Source of the DNA: an uncultured Eubacteriales bacterium
GTDB taxonomy: Bacteria > Bacillota > Clostridia > Monoglobales > Monoglobaceae
Reading direction: 5' to 3'
Assembly (NCBI GenBank): GCA_958346135.1
Contig: CATVQN010000053.1
Location: forward strand, 1 to 7,041
Length of the DNA: 7,041 bases
Shown here one piece after another: positions 1 to 5,927 of this stretch (position 1 is its first letter; every line of letters begins with the position of its first letter). Below the pieces are notes generated by a model. It had not been told where the DNA came from. It searched no databases and saw nothing but the letters and a program-made list of their open reading frames with translations. A program made the position numbers and the translations under genes.

Positions 1-312
1 GACGGTATATCCATGATAATATTTCATCAGGACGGACTCAATATAATTTCCGTCATCTAATTGTAACAGATACCGACGGGTTTCGTCAATATGCGAAACG
101 TATTTTTTAACAATCCGAAGATTGCCCAAAGAGCACTCCGCCGCCAAACGCTCTCTCAGGCTCTTGGAAAGATCCGTCATCTCCGCAAAGGAGGTTACTC
201 CTCGGTACAGCCAAGTAAAGATTTGTTTGGCTCGGAACTTGGGTTCTCCCAATTCCCGTACCACCCAAGTCTCCAGCTCTTCATAAGTATAATCTTTTAA
301 ATTCGTTTTCAT
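1..312 (-). CDS. rlmN: 23S rRNA (adenine-2503-C2)/tRNA methyltransferase RlmN, N-terminal part (cut by window edge)
   Basis: The first 104 codons of a radical-SAM RNA methylase, starting at ATG 312 and running off the left edge. The family makes 2-methyladenosine at A2503 of 23S rRNA and A37 of some tRNAs, in the cytoplasm. The visible part is the N-terminal accessory domain: LKDYTYEELETWVVRELGEP is followed by the family signature KFRAKQIFTWLYRGV (about residues 27-41). The DGNYIESVLM stretch near residues 87-96 contains E92, which aligns by motif with the conserved Glu105 of E. coli RlmN. The radical-SAM Cys-x3-Cys-x2-Cys cluster motif would follow immediately but is outside the window; the complete family protein is about 345 residues. 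The gene starts 9 bp after rsmB stops, and an AAAGGA ribosome binding site lies inside the end of rsmB (325-330). It is the fourth gene of the fmt operon. The order rsmB-rlmN is standard in Clostridia and Bacilli, which supports the call. Confidence 0.9.
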   Translation of the reverse strand, partial: MKTNLKDYTYEELETWVVRELGEPKFRAKQIFTWLYRGVTSFAEMTDLSKSLRERLAAECSLGNLRIVKKYVSHIDETRRYLLQLDDGNYIESVLMKYYHGYTV

Positions 313-321
313 TCCTATTTT

Positions 322-1608
322 CTATCCTTTTCGGCAAAGCCTTGCGATATAAAATCCGCTGCCGCCGGTTTGATAAGTCTGGAGAAGCTGCTCAGACTCC
401 AGCGTGAAATCCGGATGCTCCTTTAAAAAAACCGCAATCTGCATCTGATTCTCCTCCTGCAAAATCGTACAGGTGGAGTAAACCAAAATCCCTTCGGGTC
501 TTACATAGCAGGCCGCCGTTTCCAGAATCCTTTTTTGTATCCCGCACAGTACCGTAATATCCTCCGGCATCCGTCTCCATTTGATATCGGGTTTTTTATG
601 GATAACACCGATTCCGGAACAGGGGACGTCAGCCAAAACCCGATCGGCTCTGCCTTCCCACTCAGGTATTTTTTCACCTGCATCCCACACCTTCGTTTCA
701 ATCATGGTAATGCCAAGCCGTTTTGCCGCCTTTTCAATCAGTTCCGTCTTATGCGGATAAATATCCAAGGCCAGAATTTTTCCGCGATTCTCCATGATTT
801 CAGCCATCATGGTGGTCTTTCCGCCCGGTGCAGCACAGAGATCCAGAACCTTCTCTCCCGGCATTGGCGAAAGCGCCGTCACCGCCGCCATAGAACTGGA
901 ATTTTGCAGGGTATAAAGTCCCTCACGATATGCCGGAGATGTTCCTACATGAACCGCACCGTCAGCCAAGAGCCGCCGTGGCTCTGAGGCATCGACCCGG
1001 GCCACAATTCCCTCCTTTTGCAGTCTTTGAACAAGCTCTGCTCCGGTGGTTTTTAAGGTATTGACTCTAAGAGATACCGGCTGTTTACAATGGCTGGCTT
1101 TTAAAATTTCTTCACAAACCGTCATGCCGTATTGTGATACCAGTCTTTCTGTCAGCCAGTCGGGGCAGGACTCCATCACTCCCATCCGCTCTACCGGTTC
1201 TTTGGGATACACAATATCCGTTTTGTTTCGGCTGATATTGCGAAGCAATCCGTTCACATATCCCTGTGCCGCCCCATGGGCGTAACGCCGGGCAAGCTTT
1301 ACTGATTCGTTACAGGCCGCACTGTCCGGCACATGATCCATACACACCAGCTGATAAACACCCATCCGCAAAATCTGATGTACCCAAGGACTTAGCTTTT
1401 TCAGCTTGACCTTGGAAAACTGCGCAATAATATAATCTAACTTTCTTAAGTTTCGGATTACACCGGCAAATAGCTCGGCCGCAAAGCCCCTGTCCTGAGA
1501 GGCAAGTCCCGGATGATCCAAAATCTCCTGCAGCACATGGTTGGAATATGCTCCGTTTTCTGCCACCTGATACAGGCCTTTTAAAACCAGCTCCCGCGCA
1601 TTTGCCAT
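322..1608 (-). CDS. rsmB: 16S rRNA (cytosine-967-C5)-methyltransferase RsmB
   Basis: SAM-dependent enzyme that methylates C967 of 16S rRNA. With 428 residues it is full length for the family. An N-terminal NusB-like RNA-binding domain (about residues 1-140, with RGFAAELFAGVIR near 40-52) precedes a Rossmann methyltransferase domain. SAM-binding motif I is DLCAAPGGKT (256-265). Motif IV is DVPCSG, with Cys330. Motif VI is YSTCT, with Cys380; these two cysteines match the release and catalytic cysteines of m5C methylases. The C-terminus GFYIARL is the usual family ending. I chose ATG at 1608 because it forms TGATG with the stop of the upstream peptidase gene and sits 9 bases from an AAGGAG. An in-frame TTG three bases earlier (1611), 6 bases from the same AAGGAG, is an alternative that would add one Met. 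It is translationally coupled to the peptidase gene and followed 9 bp later by rlmN. The family and the m5C chemistry are clear; the exact target C967 is inferred from orthology. Confidence 0.95.
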   Translation of the reverse strand: MANARELVLKGLYQVAENGAYSNHVLQEILDHPGLASQDRGFAAELFAGVIRNLRKLDYIIAQFSKVKLKKLSPWVHQILRMGVYQLVCMDHVPDSAACNESVKLARRYAHGAAQGYVNGLLRNISRNKTDIVYPKEPVERMGVMESCPDWLTERLVSQYGMTVCEEILKASHCKQPVSLRVNTLKTTGAELVQRLQKEGIVARVDASEPRRLLADGAVHVGTSPAYREGLYTLQNSSSMAAVTALSPMPGEKVLDLCAAPGGKTTMMAEIMENRGKILALDIYPHKTELIEKAAKRLGITMIETKVWDAGEKIPEWEGRADRVLADVPCSGIGVIHKKPDIKWRRMPEDITVLCGIQKRILETAACYVRPEGILVYSTCTILQEENQMQIAVFLKEHPDFTLESEQLLQTYQTGGSGFYIARLCRKG

Positions 1609-2324
1609 CAATCGTCTCTCCTTCTGCCGCCGAAAATCAAAATCAGCCGCAGCAAACTGGAAATTGCGCTCAGCGCCGCTGCCACATAAGTCAGCGCTGC
1701 CGCACGCAGCACAGCCTTTGCCCCTTTGGCTTCATCCTCATCTAAGAGACGCTGGTTCTCCAGCGTATTCATCGCACGGCGGCTGGCATTAAACTCCACC
1801 GGAAGTGTAATTAACTGAAACAATACCGTTGCGGAAAACAACAGAATACCCACATCAATCAATGTCGGAAAAATTCCGCCCATTCCCGCAAACAGCAAGC
1901 CAATTAAAAGAATCGGCATAGAAAGCTGATTGCATAAATTCACAAGGGGAACAATTCCGTTACGCACCCGAATCGGCACATAGCCGGTTGCATGCTGCAC
2001 GGCGTGTCCCACTTCGTGTGCCGCAACCCCCAGCGCGCCCACCGACCGGCTGGTATAGGTAGCATCCGAAAGCCGAACAACGTTTGTTTTAGGGTCAAAG
2101 TGGTCACTGAGATTCCCCGCCACATGTTCAATTCTCACCTGATACAGGCCATTCATATCCAATATCTTCCGGGCAATATCTGCACCGGTATATCCCCGTC
2201 GGTTATAGACCTCGGCGTATTTTTTAAAGGTTCGGCTGACATTGGCCTGTGCCCAGACGGATAGTAAAAACGCCGGTAATAAAAGAATAATCGTCCAGTC
2301 AAAATAATAAAAAGGCATAAACAT
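1608..2324 (-). CDS. Membrane-bound neutral zinc metallopeptidase, YugP family
   Basis: Integral membrane protein of 238 residues, close to the usual length of the YugP-like Zn-peptidase family (Peptidase_M48-like, Zn_peptidase_2). The zinc motif AAHEVGHAVQ contains the HExxH ligands H103 and H107 and catalytic E104. A probable third ligand is E177 in LPVEFNASRRA. Hydrophobic stretches are seen near residues 8-26, 133-150, 155-175 and 207-232, so the HExxH lies between the first two membrane segments. Other family landmarks are GYTGADIARKIL (about 44-55) and LSDHFDPKTNVVRLS (about 72-86). The physiological substrate is not established for the family, so membrane protein quality control is only a guess. 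I place the start at ATG 2324, 10 bases after an AGGAG that directly follows the fmt stop. A longer GTG start (2333) would lie only one base from that AGGAG and is unlikely. It is the second gene of the fmt operon and overlaps rsmB by one base. This position between fmt and rsmB is common in Clostridia. Confidence 0.88.
   Translation of the reverse strand: MFMPFYYFDWTIILLLPAFLLSVWAQANVSRTFKKYAEVYNRRGYTGADIARKILDMNGLYQVRIEHVAGNLSDHFDPKTNVVRLSDATYTSRSVGALGVAAHEVGHAVQHATGYVPIRVRNGIVPLVNLCNQLSMPILLIGLLFAGMGGIFPTLIDVGILLFSATVLFQLITLPVEFNASRRAMNTLENQRLLDEDEAKGAKAVLRAAALTYVAAALSAISSLLRLILIFGGRRRDD
1618..1623 (-). promoter_or_regulatory. Ribosome binding site of rsmB inside the peptidase gene
   Basis: AAGGAG is read within the last Arg codons of the upstream gene. 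It lies 6 bases from TTG 1611 and 9 bases from ATG 1608. Because the upstream stop and the ATG share a base (TGATG), terminating ribosomes can restart directly, which favours the ATG and suggests coupled translation. Confidence 0.7.
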
Positions 2325-2334
2325 GATTTCCACG

Positions 2335-2339
2335 CTCCT
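2335..2339 (-). promoter_or_regulatory. Ribosome binding site of the YugP-like gene, decides its start
   Basis: AGGAG begins immediately after the TAG stop of fmt (TAGAGGAG). It is 10 bases from ATG 2324 but only 1 base from GTG 2333. This spacing supports the ATG and a 238-residue protein over the 241-residue GTG-started reading. Confidence 0.7.
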
Positions 2340-3269
2340 CTATTCCAAAATAATTCCTGTGTCAACGGAATGTCCGTTCAGATAGCTCGATACTTCCATC
2401 CGCTTTCCGCCTCTGAGCTGCAACTCCTGAACCGAAATACCGTTGCCGTCACCGCAGGCAATGCAAATTCCCGATTTGTCTGCACTCAAAATTTCTCCCG
2501 GCCGTCCGGTTTTTGGACCGGCAGCTATCGCCCGGATCAGCTTCATAGGTTCGCCTTGATACAAGCTATAACTCATAGGCCAGGGATTGGTTCCGCGAAT
2601 CAGATTCAAAATCTCAGCGGCACTTTTGCTCCAGTCAATATGCCCAATCTCCTTAGAGATCATCGGCGCATAGGTGGAGCAAGCATCCTCCTGCGGTTCT
2701 CTGGGCGCAGTTCCGTTTTCAATTTGCTCCAGTGTTTTTGCCAAGAGCGCAGCGCCCATCACCGAAAGCCGATCGTGAAGTTCTCCATAGGTTTCCTCCG
2801 GAGCAATTGCAGCTTCCGCCTTTAAAATCATGTCCCCGGTATCCAAACCCTCCGACATATACATGGTGGTAACACCGGTCGTTGTCTCGCCGTCAATAAC
2901 GCTCCACTGAATGGGTGCCGCACCTCTGTATTTCGGCAAAAGCGAGGCATGGACATTCACACAGCCAAACCGGGGATAATCCAAAATATACTTGGGTAAA
3001 ATCTTTCCATAAGCCACTACAACAATTATATCCGGGGTGAGCTCCTCTAAGACAGAAAGCAGTACACCATCCTTTAAGGTTGTCGGCTGATAGACAGCAA
3101 GATCGTGTGCCTGTGCACAAACCTTTACCGGCGGCGGCGTCATTTTATGGCCTCTCCCCTTCGGCTTATCCGGCTGTGAAACCACCCCGACCACACAATG
3201 GCCCGCAGTTAAAATTTCTTCCAGGCACGGGACAGCGAAATCCGGTGTTCCCATAAATAATATTCTCAT
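2340..3269 (-). CDS. fmt: Methionyl-tRNA formyltransferase Fmt
   Basis: Transfers a formyl group from 10-formyl-tetrahydrofolate to Met-tRNA(fMet) for bacterial translation initiation, in the cytoplasm. At 309 residues it has the usual length. The N-terminal formyltransferase domain opens with MRILFMGTPDFAVPCL. The catalytic triad is visible as N105 and H107 in NVHASLLPKYRGAAPIQW and D143 in GLDTGDM, one residue off the E. coli numbering (N106, H108, D144). SQPDKPKGRGHKMTPPPVK (31-49) is the loop that contacts the tRNA acceptor stem. The C-terminal OB-fold domain starts around residue 210 and includes the signature IRGTNPWPMSY (224-234). ATG 3269 is preceded by GGAG with 7 bases spacing. The gene is first in its operon, about 57 bp downstream of the predicted transcription start. 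Unusually for Firmicutes, def is not directly upstream; the terminator of the mgtC operon is there. Nothing in the sequence suggests loss of function. Confidence 0.97.
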   Translation of the reverse strand: MRILFMGTPDFAVPCLEEILTAGHCVVGVVSQPDKPKGRGHKMTPPPVKVCAQAHDLAVYQPTTLKDGVLLSVLEELTPDIIVVVAYGKILPKYILDYPRFGCVNVHASLLPKYRGAAPIQWSVIDGETTTGVTTMYMSEGLDTGDMILKAEAAIAPEETYGELHDRLSVMGAALLAKTLEQIENGTAPREPQEDACSTYAPMISKEIGHIDWSKSAAEILNLIRGTNPWPMSYSLYQGEPMKLIRAIAAGPKTGRPGEILSADKSGICIACGDGNGISVQELQLRGGKRMEVSSYLNGHSVDTGIILE

Positions 3270-3332
3270 ATTTCATCTCCGTTTTTATACATTCTGCATC
3301 CAAAGCATTGTCATGCAGTATCTTTTCTTTTT

Positions 3333-3361
3333 ATTATACAGCAGCTTGCAGGATTTATCAA
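3333..3361 (-). promoter_or_regulatory. Sigma-A promoter of the fmt operon
   Basis: On the minus strand, TTGATA (3356-3361) is the -35 box, one mismatch from consensus. A 17-base spacer follows, then a perfect TATAAT -10 box (3333-3338). The -35 box is preceded by AT-rich sequence (3362-3372), with A-tracts further up (complement of T-runs at 3386-3400), which could act as an UP element. Expected transcription start is near 3326, giving a leader of about 57 bases before fmt. No operator or riboswitch is evident, so the promoter looks strong and constitutive. Confidence 0.85.
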
Positions 3362-3464
3362 TATATATTTCAGGTTTCCCCCAAATTTTTTTGCCTTTTT
3401 ACGTTATGAATGTCTAATAGATGCAACAGTTCGATCATCCATATATTCTCCTCTTTTGATATTG

Positions 3465-3508
3465 AATTTGAAAAAAGAAAAACCGTGAACTTGTGCAGGT
3501 TCACGGTT
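3465..3508 (-). terminator. Intrinsic terminator after the mgtC-like gene
   Basis: A perfect 10-bp inverted repeat (AACCGTGAAC at 3481-3490, GTTCACGGTT at 3499-3508) with an 8-base loop is followed on the minus strand by a T-rich run (TTTCTTTTTT, complement of 3471-3480). The stem starts 22 bases past the stop codon at 3530. The other strand lacks a T-tract after the stem, so it works only for the minus strand. It ends the oxidoreductase/mgtC unit and insulates the fmt operon. Confidence 0.9.
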
Positions 3509-3529
3509 ATACTTCAGATTATGTTTATA

Positions 3530-4213
3530 TTATCTTGTCGTATCAACTGTACATTTATTTTCAAACTGCTTTATGATTTCCTCCTCTACCACGCTGCCCG
3601 GCATTTCGCAGTAGAAGGTATAATCATATAAGCCGTTTGAATGTCTTGCCACGGCAACCTCGTTTACCGTCACATGCATATTCTTTAACAGCTCGGTTGT
3701 CTGCTGCTGAAAATCAGGAGTTTCTATTCCGTATATTTTTATATACTTGCTTTTATGCGAGACCATGAATTTGCCGCTGCTGTGCAGGAGGAGTTGCGCA
3801 GCAAGGATAATAAGCGTTGAGGAAAAGCCTATTACATACATTCCCCCGCCTATTGCCATTCCTATGCCGCAGGTCGCCCACAGTCCAGCCGCGGTTGTAA
3901 GACCCCGAATGTTACTTCTTTGCACATATATAGTTCCGGCGCCCAAAAAGCCTACGCCTGTTACAATACCCTGTGCCATTCGCGACGGATCAAGCCTTAC
4001 ATCTGCCGATGTATAGGTCTGTATTAAATCCTCAAAGCCGTATTTTGAGATTATCATCATCATTGCCGAGGCGCAAGCGACAATACAATGCGTTCTCACT
4101 CCAGCCTCCTTTGCGCGGTTTTCTCTTTCAAAACCTATTATCATACCGCACACACAGCTTACCAACATCCTGAATATCATGTTTATGTGATATTCCGTCA
4201 GCACATCATACAT
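3530..4213 (-). CDS. MgtC/SapB family membrane protein
   Basis: A 227-residue protein of the MgtC/SapB family. Its N-terminal signature has the form GxxIGxERExxxKxAGxRTH (GMIIGFERENRAKEAGVRTH, 23-42). The second conserved block, DPSRMAQGIVTGVGFLGAGTI (75-95), and the third, RGLTTAAGLWATCGIGMAIG (103-122), are also present. Hydrophobic segments lie near 8-28, 42-57, 80-97, 105-122 and 125-144. A soluble C-terminal domain (about 155-225) resembles the ACT-like tail found in many members. In pathogens MgtC supports growth at low magnesium and inside macrophages and affects the F-type ATP synthase; for environmental or gut homologues the role is unknown, so this is a family assignment only. ATG 4213 has only a weak GGGA-type ribosome binding site; internal Met codons 12 and 16 would cut into the first membrane segment and are less likely. 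It lies 117 bp after the DUF1667 gene and is ended by a strong terminator. Isoleucine is mostly ATA, unlike in rsmB. Confidence 0.9.
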   Translation of the reverse strand: MYDVLTEYHINMIFRMLVSCVCGMIIGFERENRAKEAGVRTHCIVACASAMMMIISKYGFEDLIQTYTSADVRLDPSRMAQGIVTGVGFLGAGTIYVQRSNIRGLTTAAGLWATCGIGMAIGGGMYVIGFSSTLIILAAQLLLHSSGKFMVSHKSKYIKIYGIETPDFQQQTTELLKNMHVTVNEVAVARHSNGLYDYTFYCEMPGSVVEEEIIKQFENKCTVDTTR

Positions 4214-4234
4214 TTTTTAATTCCCGCTTTCTTT

Positions 4235-4262
4235 TTTATAATCGATTCATATTCCAGCTCAA
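4235..4262 (-). promoter_or_regulatory. Possible promoter of the mgtC-like gene
   Basis: On the minus strand, TTGAGC (4257-4262, four of six consensus bases), a 16-base spacer and TATAAA (4235-4240, five of six) form a plausible sigma-A promoter. The start would be near 4228, leaving only about 15 untranslated bases. The gap 4214-4330 shows no convincing terminator after the DUF1667 gene and no leader long enough for a magnesium riboswitch. Read-through from the oxidoreductase operon is therefore equally possible. Confidence 0.3.
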
Positions 4263-4330
4263 TAGATACAGAGTATTATTGAATAAGTATATTTCCCGGC
4301 GTTCACACTGTAATTTTCAATGGCTTCATT

Positions 4331-4690
4331 TCATATGCTCTTATCTCGGTTTTCGGTCACGACAATATCACTGCCAAACACATCCGGTATGACCACAGCA
4401 CCTATTTCAACCGGCAATGTAACAATTCCGCCGTTTATGATCTTCATGCATGCAGCAATTGAGGCTTTCGGTATCGGTGACGCTGTCTTAACCGGAATTA
4501 CTGATCCATCCGAGCAGCGCATGGTTGATGTTACCGTGCGCATGGGATTTACACATTCCGCCTCGGCGTACTCGCTGCCGCGCTTACAAGTATTACCCGT
4601 TATGCTGAGTACAGCACCGTTTTCGTCAAGTTCCGCTTTTAATGCACAACCCTTCGGACATATAATACAGGTCATTTCTCTTCGTGTCAT
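4331..4690 (-). CDS. DUF1667 protein, probable iron-sulfur partner of the adjacent oxidoreductases
   Basis: A small soluble protein of 119 residues, the normal length for DUF1667, with no membrane segment. The N-terminus has four cysteines spaced C8-x2-C11-x3-C15-x19-C35 (CIICPKGCAL and GNTCKRG). This resembles the [4Fe-4S] ligand pattern at the N-terminus of molybdopterin oxidoreductases. The conserved C-terminal half reads IPVKTASPIPK (65-75) and ends with GAVVIPDVFGSDIVVT (97-112). Further cysteines at 46, 59 and 81 fall outside the core pattern. ATG 4690 is set by a GGAGG (4700-4704) with 9 bases spacing and lies one base after the stop of the upstream oxidoreductase, so translation is probably coupled. 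The constant pairing of this family with GlpA-like and pyridine nucleotide oxidoreductase genes (recalled family knowledge) suggests a third, electron-carrying subunit. The cluster and its role are inferred, not shown. Confidence 0.85.
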   Translation of the reverse strand: MTRREMTCIICPKGCALKAELDENGAVLSITGNTCKRGSEYAEAECVNPMRTVTSTMRCSDGSVIPVKTASPIPKASIAACMKIINGGIVTLPVEIGAVVIPDVFGSDIVVTENRDKSI

Positions 4691-4691
4691 A

Positions 4692-5927
4692 TTACATAAC
4701 CTCCAATCCGAAGTTAAGCACCTCTGCGTTTTTGAGCAGTGCCTTTTTGAGCGTTATGCACTGCATTTCACCGGGAGCGATCTTTGGCTTCTTCATTTTA
4801 AATATAAGTTCATCGCCGCTGTATACCTTTATTACCGCATTTTCATACACGTTTGCAACTCTGAAGAACACTTTTGTGTCTTTTGCCTCGGTGATTCTCT
4901 GCGGTACAGTATATCTGATTTTTCCGTCTGTCACAATTGGAATATCAATCTCATTTTTGAGTTCACCCTTTATATAGAGCGCAGCATTCTCTCCGGCAAT
5001 CTCCGCTTCCTCGGAAACATAGTCAACCAGGTCATGAACGTGAAGCACATTACCGCAGGCGAAAATTCCCGGCACCGAGGTTTCCCTGCTTTGGGTTACT
5101 GACGCACCGTTTGTTATTCTGTGAATATCAATTCCGGCTAATTTGGTAAGTTCATTTTCAGGGATAAGTCCAACCGACAGCAGCAAGGTATCGCATCCAA
5201 TGAACTGCAGTGTTTCTTTAATCGGCTTTCTACTTTCATCCACCTTAGCAATGGTGACACCCTCAACACGCTTTTTGCCATGTATCTTAACTACCGTATG
5301 ACTTAAGAGAAGCGGAATATTAAAGTCATTAAGGCACTGTTCGATATTTCTTGCAAGACCGCCCGAGTACGGCATAAGCTCGCACACTGCCTTAACCTCT
5401 GCGCCCTCAAGGGACATTCTTCTTGCCATGATAAGCCCAATATCACCCGAACCTAATATAACAACCTTCCTTCCAGGCATATATCCTTTTATATTAACGA
5501 GCTTCTGTGCTGTTCCGGCGCTGTACACACCTGCCGGACGGGTTCCCGCTATATTCAGGGCACCTCTTGCACGCTCCCTACAGCCCATTGCAAGAATAAT
5601 CGCCTTGGCTTGTATGGTGAATATCCCCTCCTCAGGATTGGAAGCTGTAATCTTTTTATCATCGGTAATGTCCAGCACCATGGTGTTAAGTCTAAACGGA
5701 ATTCCAAGCTCCCGAACCCGTTTTTCGTATCTCCATGCATACTCCGGGCCTGTAAGCTCCTCACCGAAACGGTGAAGTCCGAAACCGTTATGTATGCACT
5801 GCTGCAGGATACCGCCAAGCCGTTCATCACGTTCAAGAATCAATATATCTCTTATTCCGTTTTCATAAGCCGCAAGAGCTGCGCTCATACCGGCGGGGCC
5901 GCCTCCTATAATAACAAGCTCTGTCAT
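4692..5927 (-). CDS. FAD/NAD(P)-dependent oxidoreductase, partner subunit of the GlpA-like enzyme
   Basis: A 411-residue flavoprotein of the pyridine nucleotide-disulfide oxidoreductase superfamily (Pyr_redox_2). The FAD-binding Rossmann motif is at the very N-terminus (VIIGGGPAGMSAAL, GGGPAG at 8-13). A second dinucleotide-binding motif, VVILGSGDIGLIMARR (155-170), is likely for NAD(P)H. The second FAD contact is PGIFACGNVLHVHDLVD (286-302), a block typical of this subfamily. LAMGCRERARGAL (112-124) is another family block. The usual redox-active CxxxxC pair is absent; GGILQQCIHNGFG (38-50) carries a single cysteine. It therefore probably moves electrons rather than reducing a disulfide. Residues from about 335 form a C-terminal beta domain. 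Start ATG 5927 overlaps the GlpA-like stop as ATGA, with AAAGGAGG 10 bases upstream. Database names vary (sarcosine oxidase alpha-like, HcnB-like, GlpB-like). The superfamily is certain; the substrate is not. Confidence 0.88.
   Translation of the reverse strand: MTELVIIGGGPAGMSAALAAYENGIRDILILERDERLGGILQQCIHNGFGLHRFGEELTGPEYAWRYEKRVRELGIPFRLNTMVLDITDDKKITASNPEEGIFTIQAKAIILAMGCRERARGALNIAGTRPAGVYSAGTAQKLVNIKGYMPGRKVVILGSGDIGLIMARRMSLEGAEVKAVCELMPYSGGLARNIEQCLNDFNIPLLLSHTVVKIHGKKRVEGVTIAKVDESRKPIKETLQFIGCDTLLLSVGLIPENELTKLAGIDIHRITNGASVTQSRETSVPGIFACGNVLHVHDLVDYVSEEAEIAGENAALYIKGELKNEIDIPIVTDGKIRYTVPQRITEAKDTKVFFRVANVYENAVIKVYSGDELIFKMKKPKIAPGEMQCITLKKALLKNAEVLNFGLEVM

Noticed and set aside
535..987. 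150-codon open frame on the plus strand
   Set aside because: Antisense to the catalytic domain of rsmB, whose motifs are intact on the other strand.
2370..2825. 151-codon open frame on the plus strand
   Set aside because: Antisense to the fmt C-terminal half; no family features.
3381..3400. T-runs on the plus strand as a terminator
   Set aside because: No GC-rich hairpin precedes the T-runs. They are better read as A-tracts upstream of the fmt promoter.
3410..3631. 73-codon plus-strand frame partly in the intergenic gap
   Set aside because: It runs through the terminator hairpin and into the mgtC 3' end, lacks a ribosome binding site and shows no recognisable protein features.
4214..4330. 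Magnesium riboswitch or terminator between DUF1667 and mgtC
   Set aside because: The gap is too short for an M-box leader. The only pairings found (for example TACAG with CTGTA) are weak, with long loops and no T-tract.
4320..5102. 260-codon open frame on the plus strand
   Set aside because: It lies antisense to the DUF1667 gene and the end of the oxidoreductase, both strongly supported by motifs. Its translation has no recognisable domain and crosses their gene boundary. It is a shadow frame.
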